From assembly GCA_002386405.1 (NCBI GenBank), contig DGIP01000309.1, positions 1-37,810 on the forward strand: DNA of 37,810 nucleotides, given 5' to 3'. Numbering within the stretch: position 1 is the stretch's first letter; every line of letters starts with the position of its first letter. Made by a program: the position numbers and the translations under genes. Under the pieces are notes generated by a model, which saw only the letters and a program-made list of their open reading frames with translations, was not told the DNA's origin and searched no databases. This DNA comes from Stenotrophomonas maltophilia (GTDB lineage: Bacteria; Pseudomonadota; Gammaproteobacteria; Xanthomonadales; Xanthomonadaceae). This document shows, piece after piece, positions 18,619 to 26,599 of the stretch.

Positions 18619-19485
18619 ATGAGCGGCGATCTCAAGATGCGCAGGGCGGTGGGAACACACGGCACCCTGCATCGCATCGAGGGCCTGCAGAAGCGCCACG
18701 ATACGCAGCAGACCCTGCCCACCCTGCTGTGCGACAGCGAAGGGTGCGGCGCCTCGGTGAAGTTCGTGGCCGCGGACCCTTCCTATATCGCCCTGAACAA
18801 GGGTGCCGAACACCAGCCGGGCTGCCGGTACAACGCCCCCGGCCGCTTGCAGGCCATTCTCGCCGCCGGTTCGGATCCTGAGTTCCTGCCGCCGCTGGAC
18901 GAATGCCGGCATGAGCTGCGCCTGCTGTTGCTGCAGCAGGCGCTGAAACGTGGCGGCATCGAGCAGCACACCCTCGAAGGCTACCTGGGCACCCTCGCCG
19001 ACCTGCTGGTGCTGCGCGCGATGTGTGAGAGCGATGACCTGGTGGCCTCGCAGGTCACCCTGCGCCTGGGCAAGAAGCGGGTGGACTGGGAAAATTTCTT
19101 CTACGACCAGGAGCGCTACGACCAGGCCTGGGAGCGTATTGGCGCCGGGACTACCGACCTGCCCATGGCGCTGGTCGGCACGGTCAGGTCGCACCGCGCG
19201 CCGCAGCCGTGTTCGCTGTTCCTCAACTGCGCGCCGAAGTACCAGCACACCGGCGTGGCCGATCGCCGTGATTTCTATGAAGTCAGCGTCGGGCATGCCG
19301 ACGCCGCCTGGCTGAAGTCCTTCCCGGTGGGCGCGGAGATCGTGATGTTCGGGCTGTGGCGCCAGGGCCGAAGCAGCACATCGTCCCGGCCGCACCCCAC
19401 CGACCCACGCCGGACCATCACCAACGTCACCCACAAGCTTGCACTATGGCCAAGCTCCACGCGGCAACTTGCCCTGGTGGAATGA
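18619..19485 (+). CDS. Hypothetical protein with a C-x4-C / H-x3-C zinc-like motif
   Basis: A 288-aa protein I do not recognise. C38/C43 and H65/C69 (LLCDSEGCGAS; EHQPGCRYN) form a spacing like the zinc finger in some competence or nuclease-associated proteins. The middle has a Leu-rich helical stretch (ELRLLLLQQALKRG), and the C-terminal half contains a beta-rich part (ALVGTVRSH, FLNCAPKYQH). It directly follows the H-NS-like gene, which suggests nucleic-acid-related work, but that is inference. Confidence 0.65.
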   Translation: MSGDLKMRRAVGTHGTLHRIEGLQKRHDTQQTLPTLLCDSEGCGASVKFVAADPSYIALNKGAEHQPGCRYNAPGRLQAILAAGSDPEFLPPLDECRHELRLLLLQQALKRGGIEQHTLEGYLGTLADLLVLRAMCESDDLVASQVTLRLGKKRVDWENFFYDQERYDQAWERIGAGTTDLPMALVGTVRSHRAPQPCSLFLNCAPKYQHTGVADRRDFYEVSVGHADAAWLKSFPVGAEIVMFGLWRQGRSSTSSRPHPTDPRRTITNVTHKLALWPSSTRQLALVE

Positions 19486-19502
19486 ACTGGAGAACGAACA
19501 GC

Positions 19503-20741
19503 ATGAGCCGACCCACCCCGTCATTCCTGCTGTTCACGGCCCTGTCCTGCGCCTCGATCGCCGCCTGTGCGGCGCCACCGCCGCCGGCCGCCACGCGGTT
19601 CACCGACGTCACCGCCACCCATGTGCCTGCGGATGCCGAGCTGCACGCCTTGGATGCGGCGTTGCTGGATGCCGATGGTGACGGCGACCTGGATGTCGCG
19701 GTGGCGGTGGAGAACGGCGCCAACCGTCTGTACCTCAACGATGGCACCGGCAAACTCAGCCACACGCCCGGTGCGTTCGGCTCCATCGCGGGCGACAACG
19801 AGCATGTGCGCGTGGCCGACTTCAATGGCGACGGCCACCTGGATGTGGTGTTCGTGGCCGAAGATACCGAGCAGCACAACCTGTTCCTGGGCGACGGCAA
19901 GGGTGGCTTTACCCGGGCAAGCGAACGCCTGCCCGCCACCAGCCAGGCCAACGCGGTGGCGGTCGGCGATGTGAACGGCGACGGCCTGCCCGATATCGTG
20001 GTGGGCAACACCACCGAGGGAAAGGAGGGCGTGGCGCAGCCCTTCCTGTGGCTCAATGACCGTGCACGCCCGGGCTGGTTCATCGATGCCAGCACCATCC
20101 ACCTGCCCGCCATCGACGTGCAGGCGCAGGGCATCGTGCTGGCCGATCTGGATGGCGATGGTGACCTGGACATGGCCATTGCCAGCCAGGATCCGATCAA
20201 CCGGCTGCTGCTGAACGATGGCGGCGGGCGCTTCACCAATGCCACCGACCGGTTGGGCCCACAGATCCCGACCGAGACCCGCGAAGTGCATGCCCTGGAT
20301 GCCAACGGCGATGGCCGGCTGGACCTGGTGTTCTTCAACCTCACCAGCAACAACCGGGACTGGGACAAGGACCCGCAGACGCGGTTGCTGATCAACCAGG
20401 GCAACGCGCGGTTCAAGGATGAAACCCATGCCCGCCTGCCCACCCACCGCTTCTCAAGCTGGGGCGGCACCGTGGTGGACTTCAACCACGATGGTCACCC
20501 CGACCTGGTGGTCAGCGCCATCGACGTGCCCGGCTTCGTGCCGCTGCAGGTGCGCGCGTGGCAGAACGATGGAAAGGGCAACTTCAGCGACGTCACCGCC
20601 TCGGTGATTCCCGCTGCCACGGTGGGCCGCAGCTGGAGCATGGCCCGCGGCGATCTGGATGGCGATGGAAAGGCGGACCTGTTCATCGGCGGCTGGCAAT
20701 CGCAGGCGCGGCTGCTGCTGTCCAGTGGCAAGGACCGTTAG
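19503..20741 (+). CDS. FG-GAP/VCBS repeat lipoprotein
   Basis: A 412-aa exported protein. The signal peptide ends in a lipobox-like IAAC near residue 21, so a lipoprotein is likely. The mature part is a seven-bladed FG-GAP beta-propeller with at least seven calcium-loop motifs of the form DxDGDGxxD or DxNGDGxxD (for example DADGDGDLD, DFNGDGHLD, DVNGDGLPD, DLDGDGDLD, DANGDGRLD, DFNHDGHPD, DLDGDGKAD). Such propellers bind calcium and ligands at the cell surface. A GGAG site precedes the ATG. Its stop overlaps the stop of the convergent hydrolase by four bases. Confidence 0.88.
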   Translation: MSRPTPSFLLFTALSCASIAACAAPPPPAATRFTDVTATHVPADAELHALDAALLDADGDGDLDVAVAVENGANRLYLNDGTGKLSHTPGAFGSIAGDNEHVRVADFNGDGHLDVVFVAEDTEQHNLFLGDGKGGFTRASERLPATSQANAVAVGDVNGDGLPDIVVGNTTEGKEGVAQPFLWLNDRARPGWFIDASTIHLPAIDVQAQGIVLADLDGDGDLDMAIASQDPINRLLLNDGGGRFTNATDRLGPQIPTETREVHALDANGDGRLDLVFFNLTSNNRDWDKDPQTRLLINQGNARFKDETHARLPTHRFSSWGGTVVDFNHDGHPDLVVSAIDVPGFVPLQVRAWQNDGKGNFSDVTASVIPAATVGRSWSMARGDLDGDGKADLFIGGWQSQARLLLSSGKDR

Positions 20742-21751
20742 CGTCCCGCGTCATCTTCCTGCGCTGTCAACCACTCAAGCACCTCCTGGTGCAGTGCCTC
20801 GCTCTCCTGCGGGGACGCCGCTCCCCAAAGGCTGTGCCGCATGCCCGGAACTTCCCGGTAACGGAACACCACGCCAGAGCCCTGCATGAGCTCGGCCAGC
20901 TTCCTTGCGGACGCCACCGGCACCGACCCGTCGCGTTCGCCGTGCACCACCAGTAGCGGCGCCTTGAGGTCGCGCAGCACATTGGCCTCCACTGCATCCA
21001 GGCGGCTGGCCCATGCCGCGTAGGTATTGGATTCCCCCATCCAATCACGCGTGGGCACCGGCGCGGCGCGGATCTCGTCCATTTCCTTGCGCAGCGATTC
21101 ACGGCACGCAGCAGTGTCCGCAGGCGCTACGCACACCATCGCCTCCATGGAATCTGCCATTCGCATTCCGCCGCCAACGCCCACCACCGCCACGGCTTTG
21201 GTCTGCGGGTAGTACGCCGCCAGCTGCGCGCCAATGCGCCCCCCATCGGAGAAGCCCCATACCAGCAGCTCCCCGTTCCACCAGCTCGCATGCCGGTTCA
21301 GGTGCTGCAGCACGCGCAGATGGTCAATCACGCGCTGGTCGATGGAGTAGTGCTGCCGAAACTCCGCGCTGCATTGGAAATCTGGTCCTATCTCGATGTT
21401 TTCCTCGGCGTTGAGCGCCGGAATGGTCGGGCCCGGCTTCTCGATCACGCCCAACGCGAAGGGATGGGCGCCGTCATTCTTCCCCAGCAGCCAGGCAACG
21501 CTCTCGTTGTAGGTGGAGGGGATGCACAGCGAGCCGTCGATATAGACCAGCAGCGGCACCTTGCCCGTTGAAGAGGGGCGCTGCACGTGCACGGCCAACA
21601 GGCTACCGTCAACGCGAGGCACCTGCAGGAGATCCTGAAACACGGCGTTTGCTGCTGCACTCGGCAGACAGACGAATGCAAGAAGAAGGAACACAACTAT
21701 TCGGCCCAGGAAGGCCGGCAATCCACTATTCGGTTTCACGCTGCCGCTCAC
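20738..21751 (-). CDS. Exported or membrane-anchored alpha/beta hydrolase
   Basis: A 337-aa protein with an N-terminal hydrophobic segment (about 13-34, ending SAAANA, likely a signal peptide). The hydrolase core shows the nucleophile elbow GFSDGG with Ser168, an acid loop in HGERDGSVP and a catalytic His in MRHSLWG. The fold is that of a serine esterase or peptidase; the substrate is unknown. The C-terminus (ALHQEVLEWLTAQ) is a regular closing helix. It is the most downstream gene of a leftward unit that includes a lipoprotein and two small proteins. Confidence 0.85.
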   Translation of the reverse strand: MSGSVKPNSGLPAFLGRIVVFLLLAFVCLPSAAANAVFQDLLQVPRVDGSLLAVHVQRPSSTGKVPLLVYIDGSLCIPSTYNESVAWLLGKNDGAHPFALGVIEKPGPTIPALNAEENIEIGPDFQCSAEFRQHYSIDQRVIDHLRVLQHLNRHASWWNGELLVWGFSDGGRIGAQLAAYYPQTKAVAVVGVGGGMRMADSMEAMVCVAPADTAACRESLRKEMDEIRAAPVPTRDWMGESNTYAAWASRLDAVEANVLRDLKAPLLVVHGERDGSVPVASARKLAELMQGSGVVFRYREVPGMRHSLWGAASPQESEALHQEVLEWLTAQEDDAGR

Positions 21752-21763
21752 TCCTTGAGTCGA

Positions 21764-22474
21764 TCAATGCGGAATATCAATCAAATTTCTCGGCGGAGAC
21801 CTGCCCAACAGTATCTTGATCTCAACCCCGGTCATCGCTTCAAACGCTTCCTTCGCAGGCACATGGCTCAGCTCGTCTGTTCCACTCACCATTACTTCGA
21901 TCAGGCCAAGCTCCGGACGTCCGGCCAAGCCGGTCGCATCCGGGAAGAACTCCAGAACCCTCAGGCTTGCCCTGCTCACGATGTCGCTGAACTCCCGCGC
22001 CGTGTAGGGGTAGCCTTCCTCGAACTCAACCCTGACATCCGTCCCGCGAACACTGATGTGCTGGGCGGCCTCCATTGCCGGCCCCTTCAACCCTACCACC
22101 AGGTGCTGGTACGGCATTGACTCGATCGAGATGAAGGCCATCCTCTCTCGATATCGCTCCCGTAGGTCCTGGACATGTGGCAGAAGCTCTGACTCGATCA
22201 GCAGCCGCTCCCTGGCAACTTCAAGGGAAACGCCGTTGGCTTCCATGTAAGCGCTTGCCTCAACGTCGGGCACATCGTCACCCAGCACCGGAGCACTGCG
22301 CGGCATCCCACCCGGCGCTCTGGAGGGTTCAGCACCGCTTCGTGCATTGGCCGCTGGGGCCGGATTACCCTCTTCAACCCGCTGGTCCTGATTGCCACTA
22401 CAAGCCGAACCCAGCGCAATCACCACGAGAATGATGGTCCGCTGCATGCTCGTTCCAATGCCGTGTCGCGCCAT
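21764..22474 (-). CDS. Putative lipoprotein
   Basis: A 236-aa protein. The ATG at 22474 overlaps the stop of the upstream 77-aa gene by one base (TAATG); an alternative start is at 22447. The N-terminal hydrophobic segment (TIILVVIALGSAC) ends in a Cys at a lipobox-like site, so lipoprotein export is likely though the -3 residue is atypical. A Pro/Ala/Gly-rich low-complexity stretch follows (about 30-60), then a globular part (about 90-225) I do not recognise. Confidence 0.7.
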   Translation of the reverse strand: MARHGIGTSMQRTIILVVIALGSACSGNQDQRVEEGNPAPAANARSGAEPSRAPGGMPRSAPVLGDDVPDVEASAYMEANGVSLEVARERLLIESELLPHVQDLRERYRERMAFISIESMPYQHLVVGLKGPAMEAAQHISVRGTDVRVEFEEGYPYTAREFSDIVSRASLRVLEFFPDATGLAGRPELGLIEVMVSGTDELSHVPAKEAFEAMTGVEIKILLGRSPPRNLIDIPH

Positions 22475-22707
22475 TATTCCGCTCCGTCAAGCGCATCCAG
22501 TGGGCGCTTGTGCGGCTCTTCGATGATCCGTTTATTGAGGATGCGCACCGTACCCACCATCAGCAGCCGCATGTCACGAACGATGTAGTCGGCGAGCGCG
22601 TCATCACTGATGTCATCGCCCTCGATATCCAGCCGGAACTCCTGGCCCTGGATACCGCCGCCGTTGCTGAACTCTATTTCGAAATCAAAGCAGACACGCT
22701 TTTCCAT
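22474..22707 (-). CDS. 77-aa hypothetical protein
   Basis: A small cytosolic acidic protein (MEKRVCFDFEIEFSNGG, then GDDISDDALADYIVRDMRLLMVG). It has a mixed beta/alpha pattern and no recognised domain. A strong AGGAGGAA ribosome site precedes the ATG, and the stop codon is coupled to the downstream lipoprotein, so the gene is very likely real. Size and acidity would fit an immunity- or antitoxin-type partner, but nothing in the sequence shows that. Confidence 0.7.
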   Translation of the reverse strand: MEKRVCFDFEIEFSNGGGIQGQEFRLDIEGDDISDDALADYIVRDMRLLMVGTVRILNKRIIEEPHKRPLDALDGAE

Positions 22708-22747
22708 GTTGACTGGTTCCTCCTGTATGTCTGAACGTGACCGTCGG

Positions 22748-23143
22748 TCATGCCCTGCGTGCGAACCACCAGATGACCACGAACACCGGCAGTGGCGAGA
22801 GCATCATGATGATGCCCAGCCCGATGTTGGCGCCGCCGCCGGTGTTCATCCATCCGTCGGCGTAGTACCAGCCCCACAACGCAAGCGAAGCAAGCAGCCC
22901 GGCGATGAAGCCTCGGCGCACGCGGGGCGGGCGGCGGATGCCTACCCACAGCGAGAACAGCGCGAAGGGCGCCAAGGCAAGCGCGGTGCGCACCCAGCGT
23001 GGCTGCAGCTCTGGCCCCATGCCAAACGTGCGTGAGCGAAGTGCATTGAGCAGCCACTCAACGCCCCACACAATGGTGAGCGCGTAGACCACGGAAACCA
23101 GCAGCAGCGCTGCGCCGGAAATCCTTCTGGTATCAGACGGCAT
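22748..23143 (-). CDS. Four-helix membrane protein, unknown
   Basis: 131 aa from the ATG at 23143, which has a GAGAGAC site 7 bases upstream. The start at 23173 adds ten residues and no ribosome site. There are about four hydrophobic segments, with basic residues in the loop IRRPPRVRRG (inside-positive) and Trp-rich ends (WGWYYADGWMN). It is leftward, 40 bases upstream of the 77-aa gene, so it may head that transcript. No family is recognised. Confidence 0.65.
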   Translation of the reverse strand: MPSDTRRISGAALLLVSVVYALTIVWGVEWLLNALRSRTFGMGPELQPRWVRTALALAPFALFSLWVGIRRPPRVRRGFIAGLLASLALWGWYYADGWMNTGGGANIGLGIIMMLSPLPVFVVIWWFARRA

Positions 23144-23235
23144 GGATGTCTCTCTGGACACATGCGGCAGCATGCGATTCCAATGAAAGCACAGGCCGAA
23201 GTCCGCTCGCCACCCGCGATGTAACTGCCCCTCGG

Positions 23236-24069
23236 TCAGCCATCGGTGGACCGGGTAACACGCTCCCAGCGCACAAGGTCATCCAGGGCAGACATGTGCT
23301 TCTCTCGAACCAAGGCCAAGGCATCGCTGCCAAGCAGCAGATGCGCGGGCGGCGCTTCGCTTTCCATCAGGGCCAGCATGGCCTGCGCGGCCTTGCGTGG
23401 GTCGCCGAGCTGCTTTCCACTGACCTCCTGTCGGCGCTGGCGGATCGGGTCGAACACCGCGTCGTAGTCGCTCAGGGTTCGCGGTGAACGTACCATCGAG
23501 CGGCCTGCCCAGTCGGTGCGGAAGGAGCCCGGCGCCACCGCCGTCACATGGATCCCCAGGTCACGGACTTCCTTGCCCACCGCTTCGCTGATGCCCTCCA
23601 GCGCGAACTTGCTTCCACAGTAATAGGCAATGCCCGGCATGGTGATCATGCCGCCCATGGAGGTGATGTTGAGGATCCGTCCAGAGCGGCGGGCACGCAT
23701 TCCGGGCAGGACGGCCCGCATCATCGCCACGGCGCCAAACACGTTGACGTCGAACTGCCTGCGCATCTCCGACAGTGGAGATTCCTCCATCACGCCCTCA
23801 TGGCCATAGCCGGCGTTGTTGACCAGAACGTCGATCGGCCCCAGCTCCGCCTCCACCGCGCTGACGACCGCCCCGATGGCTGCCTCATCGGTAACGTCCA
23901 GCAGGCGCGCATGCGCGCGCCCAGGCGCCAGCGCCTCGAACGCCGCGATGCCGTCGGCCCGGCGCAAGGTGCCAACCACCTCGTGGCCAGCGGCCAGGGC
24001 TTCGCGGGCGAGCGCCAGGCCGAAGCCGCTGCTCACACCGGTAATGAAGATTCGCTTGGGGTGCGTCAT
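23236..24069 (-). CDS. Short-chain dehydrogenase/reductase (SDR)
   Basis: A 277-aa classical SDR: glycine motif TGVSSGFG at 10-17, NNAGYG in strand 4, catalytic Ser (ITSMGG) and YxxxK (YCGSK). The start at 24069 has GGAG 7 bases upstream; longer frames to 24081 and 24171 are extensions. It is divergent from an AraC regulator (24158-25120). This SDR/AraC pairing is a recurrent arrangement in which the regulator controls the dehydrogenase. The substrate is unknown. Confidence 0.92.
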   Translation of the reverse strand: MTHPKRIFITGVSSGFGLALAREALAAGHEVVGTLRRADGIAAFEALAPGRAHARLLDVTDEAAIGAVVSAVEAELGPIDVLVNNAGYGHEGVMEESPLSEMRRQFDVNVFGAVAMMRAVLPGMRARRSGRILNITSMGGMITMPGIAYYCGSKFALEGISEAVGKEVRDLGIHVTAVAPGSFRTDWAGRSMVRSPRTLSDYDAVFDPIRQRRQEVSGKQLGDPRKAAQAMLALMESEAPPAHLLLGSDALALVREKHMSALDDLVRWERVTRSTDG

Positions 24070-24157
24070 GGGGTGCTCCATCAGGGGATGGGGTGCACAA
24101 TAGTCCCACCACCCGGTCTCACTAAGGCGCAATTCGCTCCGCTTATTGCCTGATCCT

Positions 24158-25120
24158 ATGAACCCCTCCAACGCCAGCGCCCGCTCCGGACCGGCCAGCC
24201 CCCTGCCGCTGGCACCGCTCGTGCTCGCCCTGGCGCCGGTGGAGGGCTACAACCTGACCGCGCTGCCAAGCGTGCGCGTGCTCCGGTCCGACCGCCCGCT
24301 TTCGCGAACCCCGGTGCTGTACGACCCTGGCATCGTGATCGTCTGCCAGGGCTGCAAGCGCGGCTACTTCGGCCAACGCACGTACGTGTACGACGCCAAC
24401 CAGTACCTGGCCGTCTCCGTGCCGGTGCCGTTCACCATGGAAACGGATGCGTCGGCGGAATCCCCGCTGCTCGCGCTGTACCTGCACCTGGATTTTCCGC
24501 TTGCGGCCGAGCTGATGCTGGAGATTGACCGCCACGACATCAGCACAGACGTGGCGCAACCGCAGAGCATGATGTCCAGCCCGCTGGATGCGGCCATGCA
24601 GCTCTCCCTGGAGCGTCTGCTGCGCGCGCTTGCCGATCCCGTGGAATCGGCCCTGTTCGGCCCCCAGCTGCTCCGTGAGCTGTACTACCGCGTCCTCACC
24701 GGCCCGCAAGGGGCCGTCCTGCGCGCGGCACTCTCCCAGCAGGGAAGGTTCGGAAAGATTGCCAAAGCGCTTGAGCGCATCCACTCGGACTACGCCCAAC
24801 CGCTGGATGTCGCGCGACTAGCGCAGAGCGCCGGCATGAGCACGCCCTCGTTCCACAGTCACTTCAAGGCAGTGACCTGCACCTCGCCCATGCAGTACCT
24901 GAAATCAACGCGGCTGCACCAGGCACGCCTGCTCATGGTGCGCGAGGGCATGACCGCTGCTGCGGCCTGCCACGCGGTAGGGTTTGAAAGCACCTCGCAG
25001 TTCAGCCGCGAGTTCAAGCGGCTGTTCGGGCTGACACCGGCAAAGGAAGCACAGCGCATGCGCGACAGCTTCGCCATTCCGCAGGCATGGCCCGGCGCAA
25101 GCTATGTTTCATCCCACTGA
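24158..25120 (+). CDS. AraC-family regulator with N-terminal sensor domain
   Basis: 320 aa from the ATG at 24158; a TTG four codons earlier (24146) is less likely. The N-terminal part (about 25-175) matches the AraC_N (PF06719-type) cupin-like domain, with the VICQGCKRGYFG and YLAVSVPVPF stretches. The C-terminal AraC HTH pair (about 205-305) shows ARLAQSAGMSTPSFHSHFK and AVGFESTSQFSREFKRLFG. It is divergent from the SDR with an 88-base gap and is its likely regulator. Confidence 0.92.
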   Translation: MNPSNASARSGPASPLPLAPLVLALAPVEGYNLTALPSVRVLRSDRPLSRTPVLYDPGIVIVCQGCKRGYFGQRTYVYDANQYLAVSVPVPFTMETDASAESPLLALYLHLDFPLAAELMLEIDRHDISTDVAQPQSMMSSPLDAAMQLSLERLLRALADPVESALFGPQLLRELYYRVLTGPQGAVLRAALSQQGRFGKIAKALERIHSDYAQPLDVARLAQSAGMSTPSFHSHFKAVTCTSPMQYLKSTRLHQARLLMVREGMTAAAACHAVGFESTSQFSREFKRLFGLTPAKEAQRMRDSFAIPQAWPGASYVSSH

Positions 25121-25148
25121 CGCAGAACGCCTGCAGGCCAGCCGCCGT

Positions 25149-25988
25149 TTACTGAAAGGCCAATGTAAGGATCCGCAATGCCTCCCGCGTCCGCCGGTCG
25201 CTGAGGCTGCTGTAGAGCATCACGTCCTGCGCCCGGATCGGCGGCAGTGAGAGCAGCCCGCCCACGTCCACCGTGCCGGGCGGTGCCGCGCGCCGGGCCA
25301 GTACGGCTACCGCCAGGCCTGCTGTAGCGGCTGCCCCGAGGATCGCAGCACCTTTTCCTATGAAGACCTCGCGCCATGCGATGCCGGCACGGTCCAGCGC
25401 GCGCACGGCCTCAAGGCGGATGCGGCAGGGTTCTCCCTGCGTGGCCAACGGCAAGGGCTGGCCCGCGAACCGCTCCCAGCCCGGCGCCGCGAACCATGCG
25501 AACGACTCCTGGAATGCGATCCTGCCGCGCTTGCCGCCCTCGTCGGGGCGCAACACCAGCACGGCATCGAGGTCCCCGCGCTGCTGGGCCTGCATCAGCT
25601 CGTGGGTGCCGCCAATGCGTATCTCGACCCGCAGGTTCGGGTCGTGGTCGCGCATCTTCCCCAGCAGCACCGGCAGTTCACTACCTACCAGCTGCTGATT
25701 GATCCCGATTGACAGTCTGCGTTGCTCGGTGGTGAACGCAGCCGCCGCGCGGTCGTGGGACAGCACCAGCTCTCGCGCCACCCCGACGAAGGCCAGACCT
25801 TCGGCGGACAGGCGCACATGGCGCGGCGTGCGCTCCAGCAGGCGGCGGCCAAGCTGATCCTCCAGCCGGCGCAGCTTGAGGCTGATTGCCGATTGCGTGG
25901 TGCCCATCACCTCGGCGGCCCGGGTAAAGCTTTTCAGGTCGCCGGCCAATAGGAACGCCCTGACCGCTTCCACGTCGATGGCTTTCAT
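25149..25988 (-). CDS. LysR-family transcriptional regulator
   Basis: 279 aa from the ATG at 25988. The winged HTH (about 5-65) reads AVRAFLLAGDLKSFTRAAEVMG with TTQSAISLKLRRLE following. The effector domain covers about 90-275 (INQQLVGSELPVLL, LDAVLVLRPDEGG). It is divergent from the lipocalin-like gene, with a 107-base gap that could hold its operator. Convergent with the AraC gene; the two ends are 28 bases apart. Confidence 0.91.
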   Translation of the reverse strand: MKAIDVEAVRAFLLAGDLKSFTRAAEVMGTTQSAISLKLRRLEDQLGRRLLERTPRHVRLSAEGLAFVGVARELVLSHDRAAAAFTTEQRRLSIGINQQLVGSELPVLLGKMRDHDPNLRVEIRIGGTHELMQAQQRGDLDAVLVLRPDEGGKRGRIAFQESFAWFAAPGWERFAGQPLPLATQGEPCRIRLEAVRALDRAGIAWREVFIGKGAAILGAAATAGLAVAVLARRAAPPGTVDVGGLLSLPPIRAQDVMLYSSLSDRRTREALRILTLAFQ

Positions 25989-26095
25989 GCCCAACCATTC
26001 GATTCTGAAATGACAGATATCCTTATAGATGGCTTTATCGCATCACTCAACCGGTCCAGGCTTGGCGCATCCCCAACGCCATGAGGAGCCACCTG

Positions 26096-26590
26096 ATGAA
26101 GATTCTGACCGGAACGCTGTTCGCCCTGCTGGCAGGACTGGGCGCGCGCGACGCACAGGCGCAGACGCGCCCTTCGCCGTTGCAGGGCACCTGGATCTTG
26201 GTAGCCGCCGACAAGCGCCTGCCCAACGGCGACATCGCCCGCGACTACGGGGAACACCCGAAGGGCAGGATGATGGTCGATGCCAATGGGCAGTACTCGC
26301 TGCAGATCTTCCGGTCCGACCGCCAGCGGTTTGGCAGTGACAGCAAGGCCGAGGGCAGTGCCGAGGATTTCCGTTCCGCTGTGATGGGCAGCAGCACCCA
26401 CTACGGTGTGGTGGGCATCGACGAACGGGCCAACGAACTGGTATTCACCATCGACGGAGCGTCCTTCCCCAACTGGGAAGAAACCACGCAGCGGCGCAGG
26501 TACACGCTGGAGGGCGCGGAACTGCGCTACTACGTTCCACCGCGCGCGGATGGCAGCGTGCCCATCTCCGTCTGGCGACGAGTTGACTGA
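26096..26590 (+). CDS. Exported lipocalin-like protein
   Basis: A 164-aa protein with a signal peptide (KILTGTLFALLAG ... AQAQ). The mature chain opens LQGTWILVAADK, the GTW start of lipocalin-like (PF13924-type) beta-barrels, and continues with strands GRMMVDANGQYSLQIF and HYGVVGIDERANELVF. The start is the ATG at 26096, after an AGGAGCC site. The divergent LysR gene is its likely regulator. Such proteins bind small hydrophobic ligands; the ligand here is unknown. Confidence 0.85.
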   Translation: MKILTGTLFALLAGLGARDAQAQTRPSPLQGTWILVAADKRLPNGDIARDYGEHPKGRMMVDANGQYSLQIFRSDRQRFGSDSKAEGSAEDFRSAVMGSSTHYGVVGIDERANELVFTIDGASFPNWEETTQRRRYTLEGAELRYYVPPRADGSVPISVWRRVD

Positions 26591-26599
26591 GCAGATGCG

